From contig JBBDXD010000014.1 in the NCBI GenBank assembly GCA_040902535.1, positions 42,111 to 106,110 of the forward strand: a DNA stretch of 64,000 bases. The letters are read 5' to 3'. The position numbers and the translations under genes are program-made. Below the pieces are notes generated by a model. It had not been told where the DNA came from, made no database searches, and saw nothing but the letters and a program-made list of their open reading frames with translations. Positions 32,604 to 41,102 of this stretch are shown here, piece by piece; positions within the stretch are counted from its first letter, which is position 1; every line of letters begins with the position of its first letter. This DNA is from Dehalococcoidia bacterium (GTDB lineage: Bacteria; Chloroflexota; Dehalococcoidia; DSTF01; JACRBR01).

Positions 32604-33839
32604 CTAGCCCAGGTACATGCCCGAGATCGCCCGGGCGATGACAAGCCGTTGCACCTCGGATGTACCTTCGAAGATGGTGTAGATCTTCGCATCGCGCGCC
32701 CAGCGCTCGACCGGGGCTTCGCGGACGTATCCCATACCGCCGAGGATCTGGATCGCCTGCTCGGTGACCCGGACGGCGGTCTCGCCTGCCTTGAGCTTGG
32801 ACATCGAGCCTTCGGCGGCGGTGAACTGCTTGCGGTTGCGCGCCATCCACGCGGCGCGCCAGACCAGCAATCGTGACGCATCGATCTCTGTTTTCATGTC
32901 GGCGAGCGCGAACGAGATCGCCTGGTTCTCGATAATCGGACGTCCGAACTGGCGTCGCTGCTTCGCGTACTCCAGAGCGTATTCGTACGCAGCGCGCGCC
33001 GTGCCAAGCGCCATGGCGCCCACCGAAGGTCGCGTTGCCTCGAACGTCGCGAGCGCGGCCTGGGTACCGGTGCGCTTGCCTTCGCGGGCGCGGGCGAGCC
33101 GCTCGTCGAGGCGCTCCTTGCCGCCGAGCAGGTTCTTGCCGGGCACGCGCACGTCATCCAGGTACACCTCGGCGGTGTGCGATGCCTTGATGCCGTGCTT
33201 CTTGAACTTCACGCCCTGCCGCAAGCCCGGCGTATCGGGGCCGACTACGAACGATGCCTGTCCGCGCGTCCCAAGCGTCGGGTCGACGGACGCGACGACC
33301 ACATGGACCGCAGCGATGCCGCCGTTCGAGATCCAGGTCTTCTGTCCGTTGAGCACCCACTCGTCCTTCGCCTCGTCATAGACGGCGCGCGTCTTCAGCG
33401 ACGACACGTCAGAACCGGCGTCCGGCTCGGAGACACAAAATGCGCCGAGCTTCGGCTCATCGACGGTGCCGAAGCACTGCGGGATCCATTCTCCGATCTG
33501 CTCCGGCGTACCATTGCCCGCGAGGGCGGCGACCGCCAACGACGTGCCCATGATCGCCATGCCGATACCGGCGTCACCCCAGAAGATCTCCTCGATCGAG
33601 ATCGGGAGCATGAGGCCCGTCGGGTCGGCGGTCATGTGTCCCAGGAACTGCGGGCCGTAGATCCCGACCTTCGCCGCTTCCTGGATGATCGGCCAGGGCG
33701 TCTCCTCGCGCTCGTCCCATTCGTGGGCGGCCGGGCGGATCACGTTCTCGGCGAACTCGTGCAGCCACTGCTGCATCTGGGTTTGTTCGTCGTTCAGCTC
33801 CAGCGAGAACGCCGGAGCCGCGGCTACTTCGGTGGTCAT
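32604..33839 (-). CDS. Acyl-CoA dehydrogenase
   Basis: 411 aa FAD enzyme. Family signatures FCVSEPDAGSDVSSLKTRA and the C-terminal QILGGMGYVREAPVERWARD, with ARD-type FAD and CoA contacts. A catalytic Glu is expected in the IFEGTSEVQRL segment near the C-terminus. It oxidises an acyl-CoA to the enoyl-CoA. GAGG lies before ATG 33839. Chain-length specificity cannot be told. Upstream of the MBL gene and on the same strand, but separated by 103 nt. Confidence 0.93.
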   Translation of the reverse strand: MTTEVAAAPAFSLELNDEQTQMQQWLHEFAENVIRPAAHEWDEREETPWPIIQEAAKVGIYGPQFLGHMTADPTGLMLPISIEEIFWGDAGIGMAIMGTSLAVAALAGNGTPEQIGEWIPQCFGTVDEPKLGAFCVSEPDAGSDVSSLKTRAVYDEAKDEWVLNGQKTWISNGGIAAVHVVVASVDPTLGTRGQASFVVGPDTPGLRQGVKFKKHGIKASHTAEVYLDDVRVPGKNLLGGKERLDERLARAREGKRTGTQAALATFEATRPSVGAMALGTARAAYEYALEYAKQRRQFGRPIIENQAISFALADMKTEIDASRLLVWRAAWMARNRKQFTAAEGSMSKLKAGETAVRVTEQAIQILGGMGYVREAPVERWARDAKIYTIFEGTSEVQRLVIARAISGMYLG

Positions 33840-33942
33840 GTGCTACCTCTGCTCATCGATGAACCTGAGGCAGTGTTACCTAAATACGCTCAATCCGCGA
33901 GGTACGGACAGCAGAATCCTGATTCGGGATAGCCAGATCGTG

Positions 33943-34833
33943 CTAACCCAGGGATACCTTCTGCCGGTCCTGGGCGACGATCAACTCACCCTTAAAGATG
34001 TCCCGCATGCCCACGACGAATTGCTCGACGAGCGGTCCTTCGTTCGGGATCGGCGGGATCAGGTGCGTCAGCACAAGCTTCGGCACGCCGGCGTCGCGCG
34101 CCATCTCTGCGACGTCGTGCGTCGGTGCATGGTAGGCGCACGCTTCCTCCAGCATCTGCGCCATGCGCTCGTTGTCGGAGCCTCTCAGCATCTTGATGCG
34201 ATCAGCCATCATGCCAAGATGCACGGCCTCACTGACCAGCATGTCGGCGCCTTTCGCCGCGTCGACAAGTGACTGCACGCGCACCGTATCGCCGGAGAAC
34301 ACGACTTTCTTGCCCCGCGCCTCCACCTTGAATCCGAACGCGGGCACCACCGGACGATGGTCAACCTCGAACGAACCGACCTCGATGGCATCGACCGTCG
34401 CGACATGCGATACCGCAGACGTCGCCGGTATCTCGTGCACGATGACTTCGATGCCGTCGCGCGAGAGCTTCTCGCCGTGATGTGCGAATCGATAGCGGAC
34501 GTCAGGGTTGAGGCCGGCGCGAAAACCCTCGATCGCCTCCCGCGTCCCTTCAGGACCGTAGACGTGCAGCGGCTTCGTCGACCCGCCGAGCGTCCAGCGC
34601 ATCATCATGAAGTCCGGGAAGTCCGTGATGTGGTCCGAATGCATATGCGTGAAGAAGACGTTATCGATCATCCCGAGCGGCACGCCTGTCGCAACGAGCC
34701 GTCGGGCGGCGCCCCAGCCGCAGTCGATGAGGACGGCGCGTCCCTCGGACACGACGAGCTGTCCCGCTCCGCAACGGTTGCCTGACGGCAGCGGACTTCC
34801 CGTCCCTAGCAGCGTGATCTCCATGTCCGGCAT
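33943..34833 (-). CDS. MBL-fold metallo-hydrolase, ribonuclease Z-like
   Basis: 296 aa. Metal motif THMHSDHITD (HxHxDH), upstream GTGSPLPSGNRCGAG, and a later VFSGDT loop with Asp, as in RNase Z/arylsulfatase-type MBL proteins. The GTGSPxP start and the SGDT motif place it in the RNase Z-like clade, but the AxDxHD-type arm region of true tRNase Z is not clear. The start ATG 34833 has GAGGAGA upstream. It follows the sulfatase in the same direction (54-nt gap). Confidence 0.85.
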   Translation of the reverse strand: MPDMEITLLGTGSPLPSGNRCGAGQLVVSEGRAVLIDCGWGAARRLVATGVPLGMIDNVFFTHMHSDHITDFPDFMMMRWTLGGSTKPLHVYGPEGTREAIEGFRAGLNPDVRYRFAHHGEKLSRDGIEVIVHEIPATSAVSHVATVDAIEVGSFEVDHRPVVPAFGFKVEARGKKVVFSGDTVRVQSLVDAAKGADMLVSEAVHLGMMADRIKMLRGSDNERMAQMLEEACAYHAPTHDVAEMARDAGVPKLVLTHLIPPIPNEGPLVEQFVVGMRDIFKGELIVAQDRQKVSLG

Positions 34834-34887
34834 CGGGTTCTCCTCTATTTAGTCTTGCTGCAATTTCCTCATTGAACGCGCCCCTGT

Positions 34888-36504
34888 CTACGTCGGCGCT
34901 TCGACGGCCAGCCGCGGATCGCGTGCCGCCGGCATATTGTCGTAAAGGTCGCGGACCAGATCCTTCTTGATCGACGCGTATTTCTCGTCGTTCCAGAGGT
35001 TACGCCACTGGTGCGGATCCTCACTGTGGTCGTACAGTTCGCCTTCCGAGCCGTCGTACAAGATGTCGGTCGATGGCAGGCTGCCGTCTCGGCGTCGCAT
35101 CGCGATACCGCCGAGCCTCGGATCCAGTGACGCGTCGAGACCAGTATCGTCGCGCGTGCTCGGCTCGTAGACCGTACACGTGATGCCGTCGCGGTGAATC
35201 GTGCGCAGGTGCATGCCGTAGCCGGGAAATTGACTGTCCCACTCGGTGATCATGCGCTCGTGGCCGGTACCGGGCGTCTTCGGCAGAGCCTTGCCCTGCA
35301 TCCAGTCCGCCGCGGGCAAGCCTGCGATCTCGCAAAACGTGGGCGCGAGGTCGACCTGGCCGACCGGGTCTTCGATCTCGGCCCGCGGCACGGCGGCGGA
35401 AGGTCCGGGCCGCCAGATCAGCGGGATGCGCATCAGCGCGTCGCAATGGTACGGGCCTTTGAACATCAGTCCGAAGTCGCCTTGCAGTTCCCCGTGGTCG
35501 GTCGTGAAGAAGACGTCGGTGTCATTGGCCCAGCCCCGCTCCTCCACCCGTTTGATGACACGCCCGCAGGCCTCGTCGATGAGTTCGTTCTGGATATGCA
35601 TCATCGCGTTGATTTCGCGGACCTGGTCGTGCGTCATGAGCTTCGGCACGAAGCGCGCCGGACCGCCCTCGACGTTGCGATAGCGCCCCTCGAAGTACGC
35701 GAGCCAGTGCGCGGGCTTCTGCGCCAGGATCTCGACGCATTTGTCCACGCTGCCAGGATGCCCTTCCGGCAGATCGAGGTCCCGCCAGTTGACGCGATTC
35801 AACTCGGACTCGGGCGGGTCCCAGGGATGGTGCGGGTCGGGGAAGCTCATCCAGATGAACCAGTCGCAGTCCGCCGGCAGCGAGTTGATGTGGCGGATAG
35901 TGCGTTCCGCAACCCAGTCGGTGTGGTAGTACTCACGCGGCAGCGGGTTGAACTTCACTTCCGGCGCGCCGGTGTCGCCGCCGCCTTCGTCGTTCATGCC
36001 CTTCGAAGTGAAAAGCTGGTAAAACCCGCTGACGTACGCCGGGTGGTTGTCGCCGAGCCACTTGCCGTAGTGCCACTGCGGTTGCGGGCCGTGCATCGCA
36101 AGTTCCATGTGCTGAAAGCCGCGATACGGCCCGGTCGAGTTCTCCCGCGCCAGGCGATTTTCGGCCCACTTGCCGGCGAGATCAAACGCCGGCTGAAAGT
36201 GCGCCTTCCCGATCAGCGCCGTGCGATAGCCAGCTTGCTCGTGCAGGTAACCGACGACACTCGGCGCGTCCTCCGGAAGCGGCACGCCGTTCGCGACGAC
36301 ACCGTGCGTGCGCGCGTACTGCCCGGTGATCATGCTCGAACGCGCCGGCATGCAGACGACGTTCTGATTGTTCGCGCGACGGTAGTTGATGCCGTTCGCC
36401 GCCAGCGCATCGGCCACCGGCGTGCGCGCGATCTTGCCGCCGTTGCACCCCAGGGAGTCGTAGCGCATCTGGTCGGTGGTGATGAAGAGAATCTTGCGGC
36501 CCAC
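34888..36504 (-). CDS. Sulfatase-family hydrolase
   Basis: 538 aa alkaline-phosphatase-superfamily sulfatase. The formylglycine motif is Cys51-x-Pro-x-Arg55 (CMPARSSMITGQ), with metal ligands expected at Asp11 (TTDQM) and DHGEL later on (a second DH). No signal peptide, so it acts inside the cell or needs no export. Maturation would need an FGE/anSME enzyme from elsewhere. The substrate could be a choline- or other small sulfate or phosphonate ester. It starts 4 nt after the DUF1330 gene and is one of the catabolic minus-strand set. Confidence 0.9.
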   Translation of the reverse strand: MGRKILFITTDQMRYDSLGCNGGKIARTPVADALAANGINYRRANNQNVVCMPARSSMITGQYARTHGVVANGVPLPEDAPSVVGYLHEQAGYRTALIGKAHFQPAFDLAGKWAENRLARENSTGPYRGFQHMELAMHGPQPQWHYGKWLGDNHPAYVSGFYQLFTSKGMNDEGGGDTGAPEVKFNPLPREYYHTDWVAERTIRHINSLPADCDWFIWMSFPDPHHPWDPPESELNRVNWRDLDLPEGHPGSVDKCVEILAQKPAHWLAYFEGRYRNVEGGPARFVPKLMTHDQVREINAMMHIQNELIDEACGRVIKRVEERGWANDTDVFFTTDHGELQGDFGLMFKGPYHCDALMRIPLIWRPGPSAAVPRAEIEDPVGQVDLAPTFCEIAGLPAADWMQGKALPKTPGTGHERMITEWDSQFPGYGMHLRTIHRDGITCTVYEPSTRDDTGLDASLDPRLGGIAMRRRDGSLPSTDILYDGSEGELYDHSEDPHQWRNLWNDEKYASIKKDLVRDLYDNMPAARDPRLAVEAPT

Positions 36505-36507
36505 GGC

Positions 36508-36894
36508 TCAGCCTTTCGATGAGGAACGTGATTGCGGCGTCGTCGCGAGCAGCACGGTGCGCTCGAGTCCCGCCTCGCGGTGCGTATGCGCCTGCTGATA
36601 GTCCTTGCGGCTCACCATCTCGATGAATGCGCCACGTGATGGGTACTCGACCAGCGCGATCGCGTCCCAGGCCTGAGAGTCGTCGCCGATCAACACCTGG
36701 TCGCACCGTCCGATGTACAGCACGCGACCGCCGCCTTCGGCGACCATCTTTGAAGCCGCACTGCCGTACGCGTCGTATTCTTGTGCACCGTCACCGGCCT
36801 TGAACTTGAGCAGGTTGAGCATCACGACCGGGCCTTCTTCGGCGCTCGCCGCAAGCTCCCGAAACTGTTCGGCGTTCGGCGTGATGCTGCTCAT
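36508..36894 (-). CDS. DUF1330-family protein
   Basis: 128 aa alpha/beta-barrel (dimeric ferredoxin-like) of the DUF1330 type: VVMLNLLKFKAGDG at the start and WDAIALVEYPSRGAFIEMV later. The family occurs next to degradative enzymes; catalytic role not established. It sits 17 nt after a SnoaL-like gene and 3 nt before the sulfatase. Confidence 0.8.
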   Translation of the reverse strand: MSSITPNAEQFRELAASAEEGPVVMLNLLKFKAGDGAQEYDAYGSAASKMVAEGGGRVLYIGRCDQVLIGDDSQAWDAIALVEYPSRGAFIEMVSRKDYQQAHTHREAGLERTVLLATTPQSRSSSKG

Positions 36895-36911
36895 TTGCTC
36901 TACTGTCGCCG

Positions 36912-37235
36912 CTAGCCACCCATGCCGATGTCGATCTTGTTGATCTTGTCATCGGCATTGAACGTCAGGGTCATCTTGATCGGTCCGAAGGGCAGGCCTG
37001 TGCCGACCGAACTCACGTTGTCGCCTTCCGCCTGCGGATCGCTCCACGTGATCTCCATGCCCGGCATTTCCGGTTGTGACCGCATGCCCGCTTCAACGGC
37101 CGCTTTGCCGCTCACGGCGCCGGTCATCGGGTTCGATGCGACGACGTCGTCGGCGAGCATCTTCGACACGTCGTCGAACTTCCGGTCGGTCGAGAGCGCC
37201 ATGAACTCCTTCGCGAGTGCTGTCCGGTCTGCCAT
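36912..37235 (-). CDS. SnoaL-like/NTF2-fold protein
   Basis: 107 aa single-domain NTF2-like protein (MALSTDRKFDDVSKMLADDVV, NPMTGAVSGKAAVEAGMR, and a beta-rich end). Members act as small hydratases/isomerases or as ligand binders. GAAGGAGG lies before ATG 37235. It is flanked by the dehalogenase upstream (22-nt gap). Confidence 0.75.
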   Translation of the reverse strand: MADRTALAKEFMALSTDRKFDDVSKMLADDVVASNPMTGAVSGKAAVEAGMRSQPEMPGMEITWSDPQAEGDNVSSVGTGLPFGPIKMTLTFNADDKINKIDIGMGG

Positions 37236-37257
37236 GGTTGGTGTTCCTCCTTCGCGC

Positions 37258-38148
37258 TTACGTGCGCCTCATGAAATCCACGACCACGTACGCAAGTTCC
37301 TCGCCGTGGTCTTCCTGGATGAAGTGTCCACCACCAGCGATGGTTGTGTGAAGCTGTCCTTTCGCGCCGGGCACGCGCGCCTGGAAGGCCTTGTCGGCGT
37401 TGCGCGTGATCGGGTCGCTGTCGCCGAACGCCGTCAGGAACGGCTTGTCCCATCGATCGAGCACCTTCCACGCTTCGCGATTGGGCTCGGATGCAGGGTC
37501 ATCGGGACGCGTGGGCACGAGCGCCGGGAATCTGCGCGCGCCTGCTTTGAAGCTGTCGTCCGGGAACGGGGCGTCGTACGCCGCCACGACGTCGGCGGGC
37601 AGGTCCGTCGTCGTGCCGTTGTTGATGATACGGCCGATCTCGAACGACGGCGCCGTTTGCGAGAACTTCTGCCAGCGAAGGAACGCCTCGCCCGGCGGCA
37701 GGTCACCCGTGGGCAGAAACGTGTTGGCCGCTACGATGCGTGCGAAACGATCCTCGTGCTCGGCGACGACACGCAGCCCAATCAGCCCGCCCCAGTCCTG
37801 GCAGACGAGCGTGATACGGCGCAGGTCGAGCTGCGCAACGAACGACGCGATCGCGTCGACGTGCAGTTGATACGTGTAGTCGTCCTGGCTGGCGGGCTTG
37901 TCGCTCCGGCCGAAGCCGAGCAGATCCGGCGCGACAGATCGATAGCCAGCCCCTGTGATGATCGGGATCATCTTGCGATACAAATACGACCACGATGGCT
38001 CTCCATGCAGCATGAGCACCGGCTCTGAATCGCGCGGACCGTCGTCGATGTAATGCATGCGTATCCCGTCGACGTCTGCGTAATGCGGTTCGAAGGCGTA
38101 GCCGGGCAGGCTCTGAAACCGCTCGTCGGGGGTGCGCAGTACGTTCAT
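37258..38148 (-). CDS. Haloalkane dehalogenase
   Basis: 296 aa alpha/beta hydrolase with dehalogenase features: HGEPSWSYLYRKMIP (oxyanion and halide-side Trp53), nucleophile elbow LVCQDWGGLIGLR (Asp118 with Trp119 for halide binding), and a late His in GGGHFIQEDHGEE. It releases halide from a haloalkane by hydrolysis. The nearest well-known relatives are DhlA-type enzymes. Its ATG 38148 lies 8 nt after the TetR gene stop, so both are one unit. Whether the true substrate is halogenated cannot be told from sequence; epoxide hydrolases share this fold but lack the halide Trp pair. Confidence 0.85.
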   Translation of the reverse strand: MNVLRTPDERFQSLPGYAFEPHYADVDGIRMHYIDDGPRDSEPVLMLHGEPSWSYLYRKMIPIITGAGYRSVAPDLLGFGRSDKPASQDDYTYQLHVDAIASFVAQLDLRRITLVCQDWGGLIGLRVVAEHEDRFARIVAANTFLPTGDLPPGEAFLRWQKFSQTAPSFEIGRIINNGTTTDLPADVVAAYDAPFPDDSFKAGARRFPALVPTRPDDPASEPNREAWKVLDRWDKPFLTAFGDSDPITRNADKAFQARVPGAKGQLHTTIAGGGHFIQEDHGEELAYVVVDFMRRT

Positions 38149-38156
38149 AAGTGTGG

Positions 38157-38765
38157 CTACCCCTGTTCCAGCAGCGCTGACAGCATGCGTTTCATGACGC
38201 GTCGTGCTTGCGCGATTGAAAGCCCCTGGTGCGCACGCAGCGCCTCCCACGTCGACCAGGACGCAGCGGCGGTCAACGCCTCCGTGACGTCGCGCCGCGC
38301 GGCAGGAGGCAGCCGCTTGAGTTCGATGGCGAACACTTTCTCGATCTCGAGGCGACCGCGACCGCGTATCCATGAGAGGTGCCTCGCGATTACGGGTGAC
38401 GACGGCTCGAAGGACAGCGCGGAGCGTCGCACCGGCGAGATCACCTCGAGCGCCGAAGCACGCGAAGCTACCAGCGCGTCGATGCGATCCGCCAGCCCGC
38501 CCTCCCGCCGTACGCGTCTCAGGTCCGTCAGGTGACGCTGCATCTGGCGCCGCGCGCCCGTGGCAAACAGCGCCTCCAGGTCTTCGAAGTGGTGGAATAC
38601 CGTGCGGAGCGACACGCCAGCGCGCTCAGCGATGCGTGGCGCCGTTGGCCGCAGGTCTCCCGTCTCAATGAGGTCGAGCATCGCGCTCACGACGGCATCG
38701 TGCGTGCGTTCGCCGCGTTCGGCGCGTCCATCCCGTACGGGTGCGGGCGTCGTTGTTTCTGTCAT
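38157..38765 (-). CDS. TetR-family repressor of the dehalogenase unit
   Basis: 202 aa. The N-terminal TetR helix-turn-helix is at about residues 41-60 (PTAPRIAERAGVSLRTVFHHF). The start is taken at ATG 38765, just after its -10 box and without a ribosome site; a longer frame to 38816 would span the promoter. A perfect palindrome lies in its promoter, a typical autoregulation site. The ligand domain is unlike known ones; the inducer is presumably a substrate of the neighbouring enzymes. Confidence 0.88.
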   Translation of the reverse strand: MTETTTPAPVRDGRAERGERTHDAVVSAMLDLIETGDLRPTAPRIAERAGVSLRTVFHHFEDLEALFATGARRQMQRHLTDLRRVRREGGLADRIDALVASRASALEVISPVRRSALSFEPSSPVIARHLSWIRGRGRLEIEKVFAIELKRLPPAARRDVTEALTAAASWSTWEALRAHQGLSIAQARRVMKRMLSALLEQG

Positions 38766-38772
38766 GGGCACG

Positions 38773-38803
38773 ACGATACCACTACTTGCACTGATAGTGC
38801 AAG
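38773..38803 (-). promoter_or_regulatory. TetR-unit promoter with perfect operator palindrome
   Basis: On the minus strand TTGCAC (-35, 38802-38797) and TATCGT (-10, 38778-38773) are spaced by 18 nt. CTTGCACT-GAT-AGTGCAAG (38785-38803) is a perfect 8+3+8 palindrome that covers the -35 box and much of the spacer. Bound repressor would block RNA polymerase, giving autorepression and control of the downstream dehalogenase. Transcription would begin near the ATG. Confidence 0.8.
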
Positions 38804-39073
38804 AAGATTTTATCATCGCCTCTCAGGACGTCTAGCTGCTCACATTCCCGCTCGGCGCAAGGGTAGGCGCGCCAAAGCGGTTCGTGCAGCGACGAGAGAT
38901 TGCCGCGATGTGATCGGACCATCTCAGATGTGCTCGAGCCGATCGCGCCGATCCTGCTCGCGCGCGTCGATGAGACCGCCGGTCACCGATATATGCCGGC
39001 CGCGCGCCGGGCACTTGTCTGAGCGAACGTGTATCGTGCGCCCGTGCCGCGAGCTTAGTCCGGGAGCAATGCC
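38804..39073. other. Divergent intergenic region
   Basis: Between the TetR promoter (reading left) and the DinB gene (reading right). I see no gene, no tRNA and no repeat here. A GGGAG ribosome site at 39062-39066 belongs to the next gene. Confidence 0.4.
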
Positions 39074-39607
39074 TTGAACCTCGTCGAATTCATCCACGCC
39101 GAACTGCGTCGCCTGCACACGATGCTCGACCGCTCGACCGCCGATCTCACACCGGAGCAATGGCACACGATTCCGGCAGCCAATCCGGCCGCAAATCACC
39201 TCGCGTTCGAGATGTGGCACTACGCACGGACCGAGGACAACGTCGTGCGATTTATCTTGCAGGGGCTGCGCCCAACCGTCTGGATGGAAGGCGGATGGGC
39301 GGAGCGGCTGGGATTGCCACCCGTCACGCAGGGCACCGGTATGCCTGCTACCGATGCGCAGGCGTTGCGGATCGACGACCTGTCGCTCTTCGGCGAGTAC
39401 GTCGACGCCGTTTGGGCGAGCACCGAAGCGTATCTTTCGAACCCCGACGAGTCGGCGTTCGACACGCTGGTGACGGTGAAGCCGCTCGGGGATATGCCGG
39501 CCATCCGCGCACTCGGCCAGGTGTGCATGACGCACGGCTTCACCCATCTCGGCGAGATCGAACTCGTGCGCACGTTGCTGGGATTGAGGCCCGCGATCGG
39601 GGTGTAG
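39074..39607 (+). CDS. DinB-family protein
   Basis: 177 aa DinB-like bundle. The start is TTG 39074 with GGGAG at 39062-39066; no ATG in frame is close. His residues in LAFEMWHYARTEDN and CMTHGFTHLGEIE fit the metal positions. The GGWAERLG segment is shared with the protein at 32019, so they are paralogues. The role is unknown. Confidence 0.78.
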   Translation: MNLVEFIHAELRRLHTMLDRSTADLTPEQWHTIPAANPAANHLAFEMWHYARTEDNVVRFILQGLRPTVWMEGGWAERLGLPPVTQGTGMPATDAQALRIDDLSLFGEYVDAVWASTEAYLSNPDESAFDTLVTVKPLGDMPAIRALGQVCMTHGFTHLGEIELVRTLLGLRPAIGV

Positions 39608-39680
39608 AGGGCCGCTGTCCTACAACGCACAGCCGTTCATAATCCGAAGGACAGGACCGAACAGACAAGGAGCGATTGCC

Positions 39681-40676
39681 ATGACCTACCGGCTGTGCAT
39701 CGGCGTCAACTGGCAAGGCGAGTTCGACCGCGAGAAGGTCTTCGAGCGCGTAAAGATCGCCGATGACGCCGGCGTCGAGTCGTGCCTCGTCGCGGAGGCC
39801 TGGGGGCGTGACGCGTTCACGCTGCTGACGCAACTCGCCGAACGCACGAACCGCATTCAACTCGGTACGGGCATCGTGAACTACTACTCGCGCAGTCCGG
39901 CAGCGCTGGCGCAGCACTTCGGTACGCTCGACGAGTTGAGCAACGGCCGCATGATCATCGGCCTCGGCGCGTCGAGCGCGAACGTCATCGAACACTTTCA
40001 CGGCATCAAGTTCGAACCGGCGCTCGCCCGGATGCGCGAGACCGTACAGATCATCAACATGCTCATGGCGAATCAGAACCTGGTGTACAAGGGGAAACTG
40101 TTCCAGATGGAACGCGGCTTCACGTTGCGCTTCCAGCCGGTGCGCGAGCACATTCCCGTCTACATCGCTTCGTTCCGGCCCAAGGCCACGAAGGTCGTCG
40201 CGGAAGTCGCCGACGGCTGGATGCCGACGATGATTCCGATTCAGCAGGCGAAGGCGCAGGTCGACCGCTTCATGGGTTACGTGCGCGAGGCCGGCCGCGA
40301 TCCATCGACGATGACCGTGCGCTTCGGCGGCGTGACGGTTGCGAAGGACAGGGAGCGCGCCCTGCATGGTGCGAAGGCGGGCACCGCGTTCTACATCGCA
40401 CGGATGGGCGATTTCTACTACCAGCAGCTCAGCGACATGGGTTTCGCCGACGAGGCGAACGCGATTCGCAAGGCGTGGAAAGATGGCGGTTCGGGCGCTG
40501 GCATCGCCGCCGTGACTGATGAGCTGTCTAACTCACTGGGCTTCATCGGTTCGGTCGATGAGTGCCGCGACCGTCTCGCCGAGGAGGAGCACGCGGGCAT
40601 TAACCTCCACTCCGCGGGCGTCGCGGGCTACGACGCGATCGAAGAGGGCAAGATCTTCGAGCAGTTGATGAAGTAA
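39681..40676 (+). CDS. LLM-class flavin/F420-dependent oxidoreductase
   Basis: 331 aa bacterial luciferase-like TIM barrel, with the N-terminal pattern of F420-dependent members (ADDAGVESCLVAEAWGRDAF, TGIVNYYSRSPAALAQ). It has GLGASS and SFRPKATKVVAEVADGW. It uses reduced FMN or F420 to act on an unknown substrate; Chloroflexota are among the bacteria that may carry F420. AAGGAGC precedes ATG 39681. Confidence 0.88.
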   Translation: MTYRLCIGVNWQGEFDREKVFERVKIADDAGVESCLVAEAWGRDAFTLLTQLAERTNRIQLGTGIVNYYSRSPAALAQHFGTLDELSNGRMIIGLGASSANVIEHFHGIKFEPALARMRETVQIINMLMANQNLVYKGKLFQMERGFTLRFQPVREHIPVYIASFRPKATKVVAEVADGWMPTMIPIQQAKAQVDRFMGYVREAGRDPSTMTVRFGGVTVAKDRERALHGAKAGTAFYIARMGDFYYQQLSDMGFADEANAIRKAWKDGGSGAGIAAVTDELSNSLGFIGSVDECRDRLAEEEHAGINLHSAGVAGYDAIEEGKIFEQLMK

Positions 40677-40682
40677 CTCCAG

Positions 40683-41102
40683 CTACTCGTCGTGCTCGGA
40701 CGGCTCGGGCTTCGCGGAAGTGACGTACTGCTGCACGAGCGGCAGCCAGTCCTTCTCGTCCTTCTCGCCGAAGTCCCACCAGACCTGCTCACCCTGGGCT
40801 GTCTCGACGACGAGGCACTGCTGACGGCTGGACGGCATGCCCATCGTCGCGCCGGGCCACGGATACAAGCCCGTCGACGTGACGTCGGCGTAGGGCACGG
40901 ACATCCACTTCGCGTCACCCTTCTCCGCTTCGAAGAGCAACCGGCGGTTCGTCATGTGCAAAACGCCCTTCTTCACTTGTTTGCCGTAGAGCAGCGTGGC
41001 CTTCGTCGCTTGCTTCACCTCTTCGCCGGAAGGCAGCGCCATGGAGGGCGGCGCCAGCGGTTTCGGCGCACGGTCCTTCTTGCCGAAGAACGGGATCCTC
41101 AT
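40683..41102 (-). CDS. GRAM/PH-like domain protein
   Basis: 139 aa. KKGVLHMTNRRLLFEAEKG followed by PYADVTSTGLYP resembles the strand pattern of GRAM/PH-like (bPH) domains that bind lipids or proteins. The start ATG 41102 overlaps the stop of the DinB gene (ATGA); an upstream extension overlaps that gene. It is the last of four overlapping minus-strand genes (43556 to 40683). Confidence 0.7.
   Translation of the reverse strand: MRIPFFGKKDRAPKPLAPPSMALPSGEEVKQATKATLLYGKQVKKGVLHMTNRRLLFEAEKGDAKWMSVPYADVTSTGLYPWPGATMGMPSSRQQCLVVETAQGEQVWWDFGEKDEKDWLPLVQQYVTSAKPEPSEHDE

Noticed and set aside
35194-36522. 442-aa plus-strand open frame opposite the sulfatase
   Set aside because: Exact antisense of a gene with full sulfatase motifs; Arg/His/Val-rich composition typical of shadow frames.
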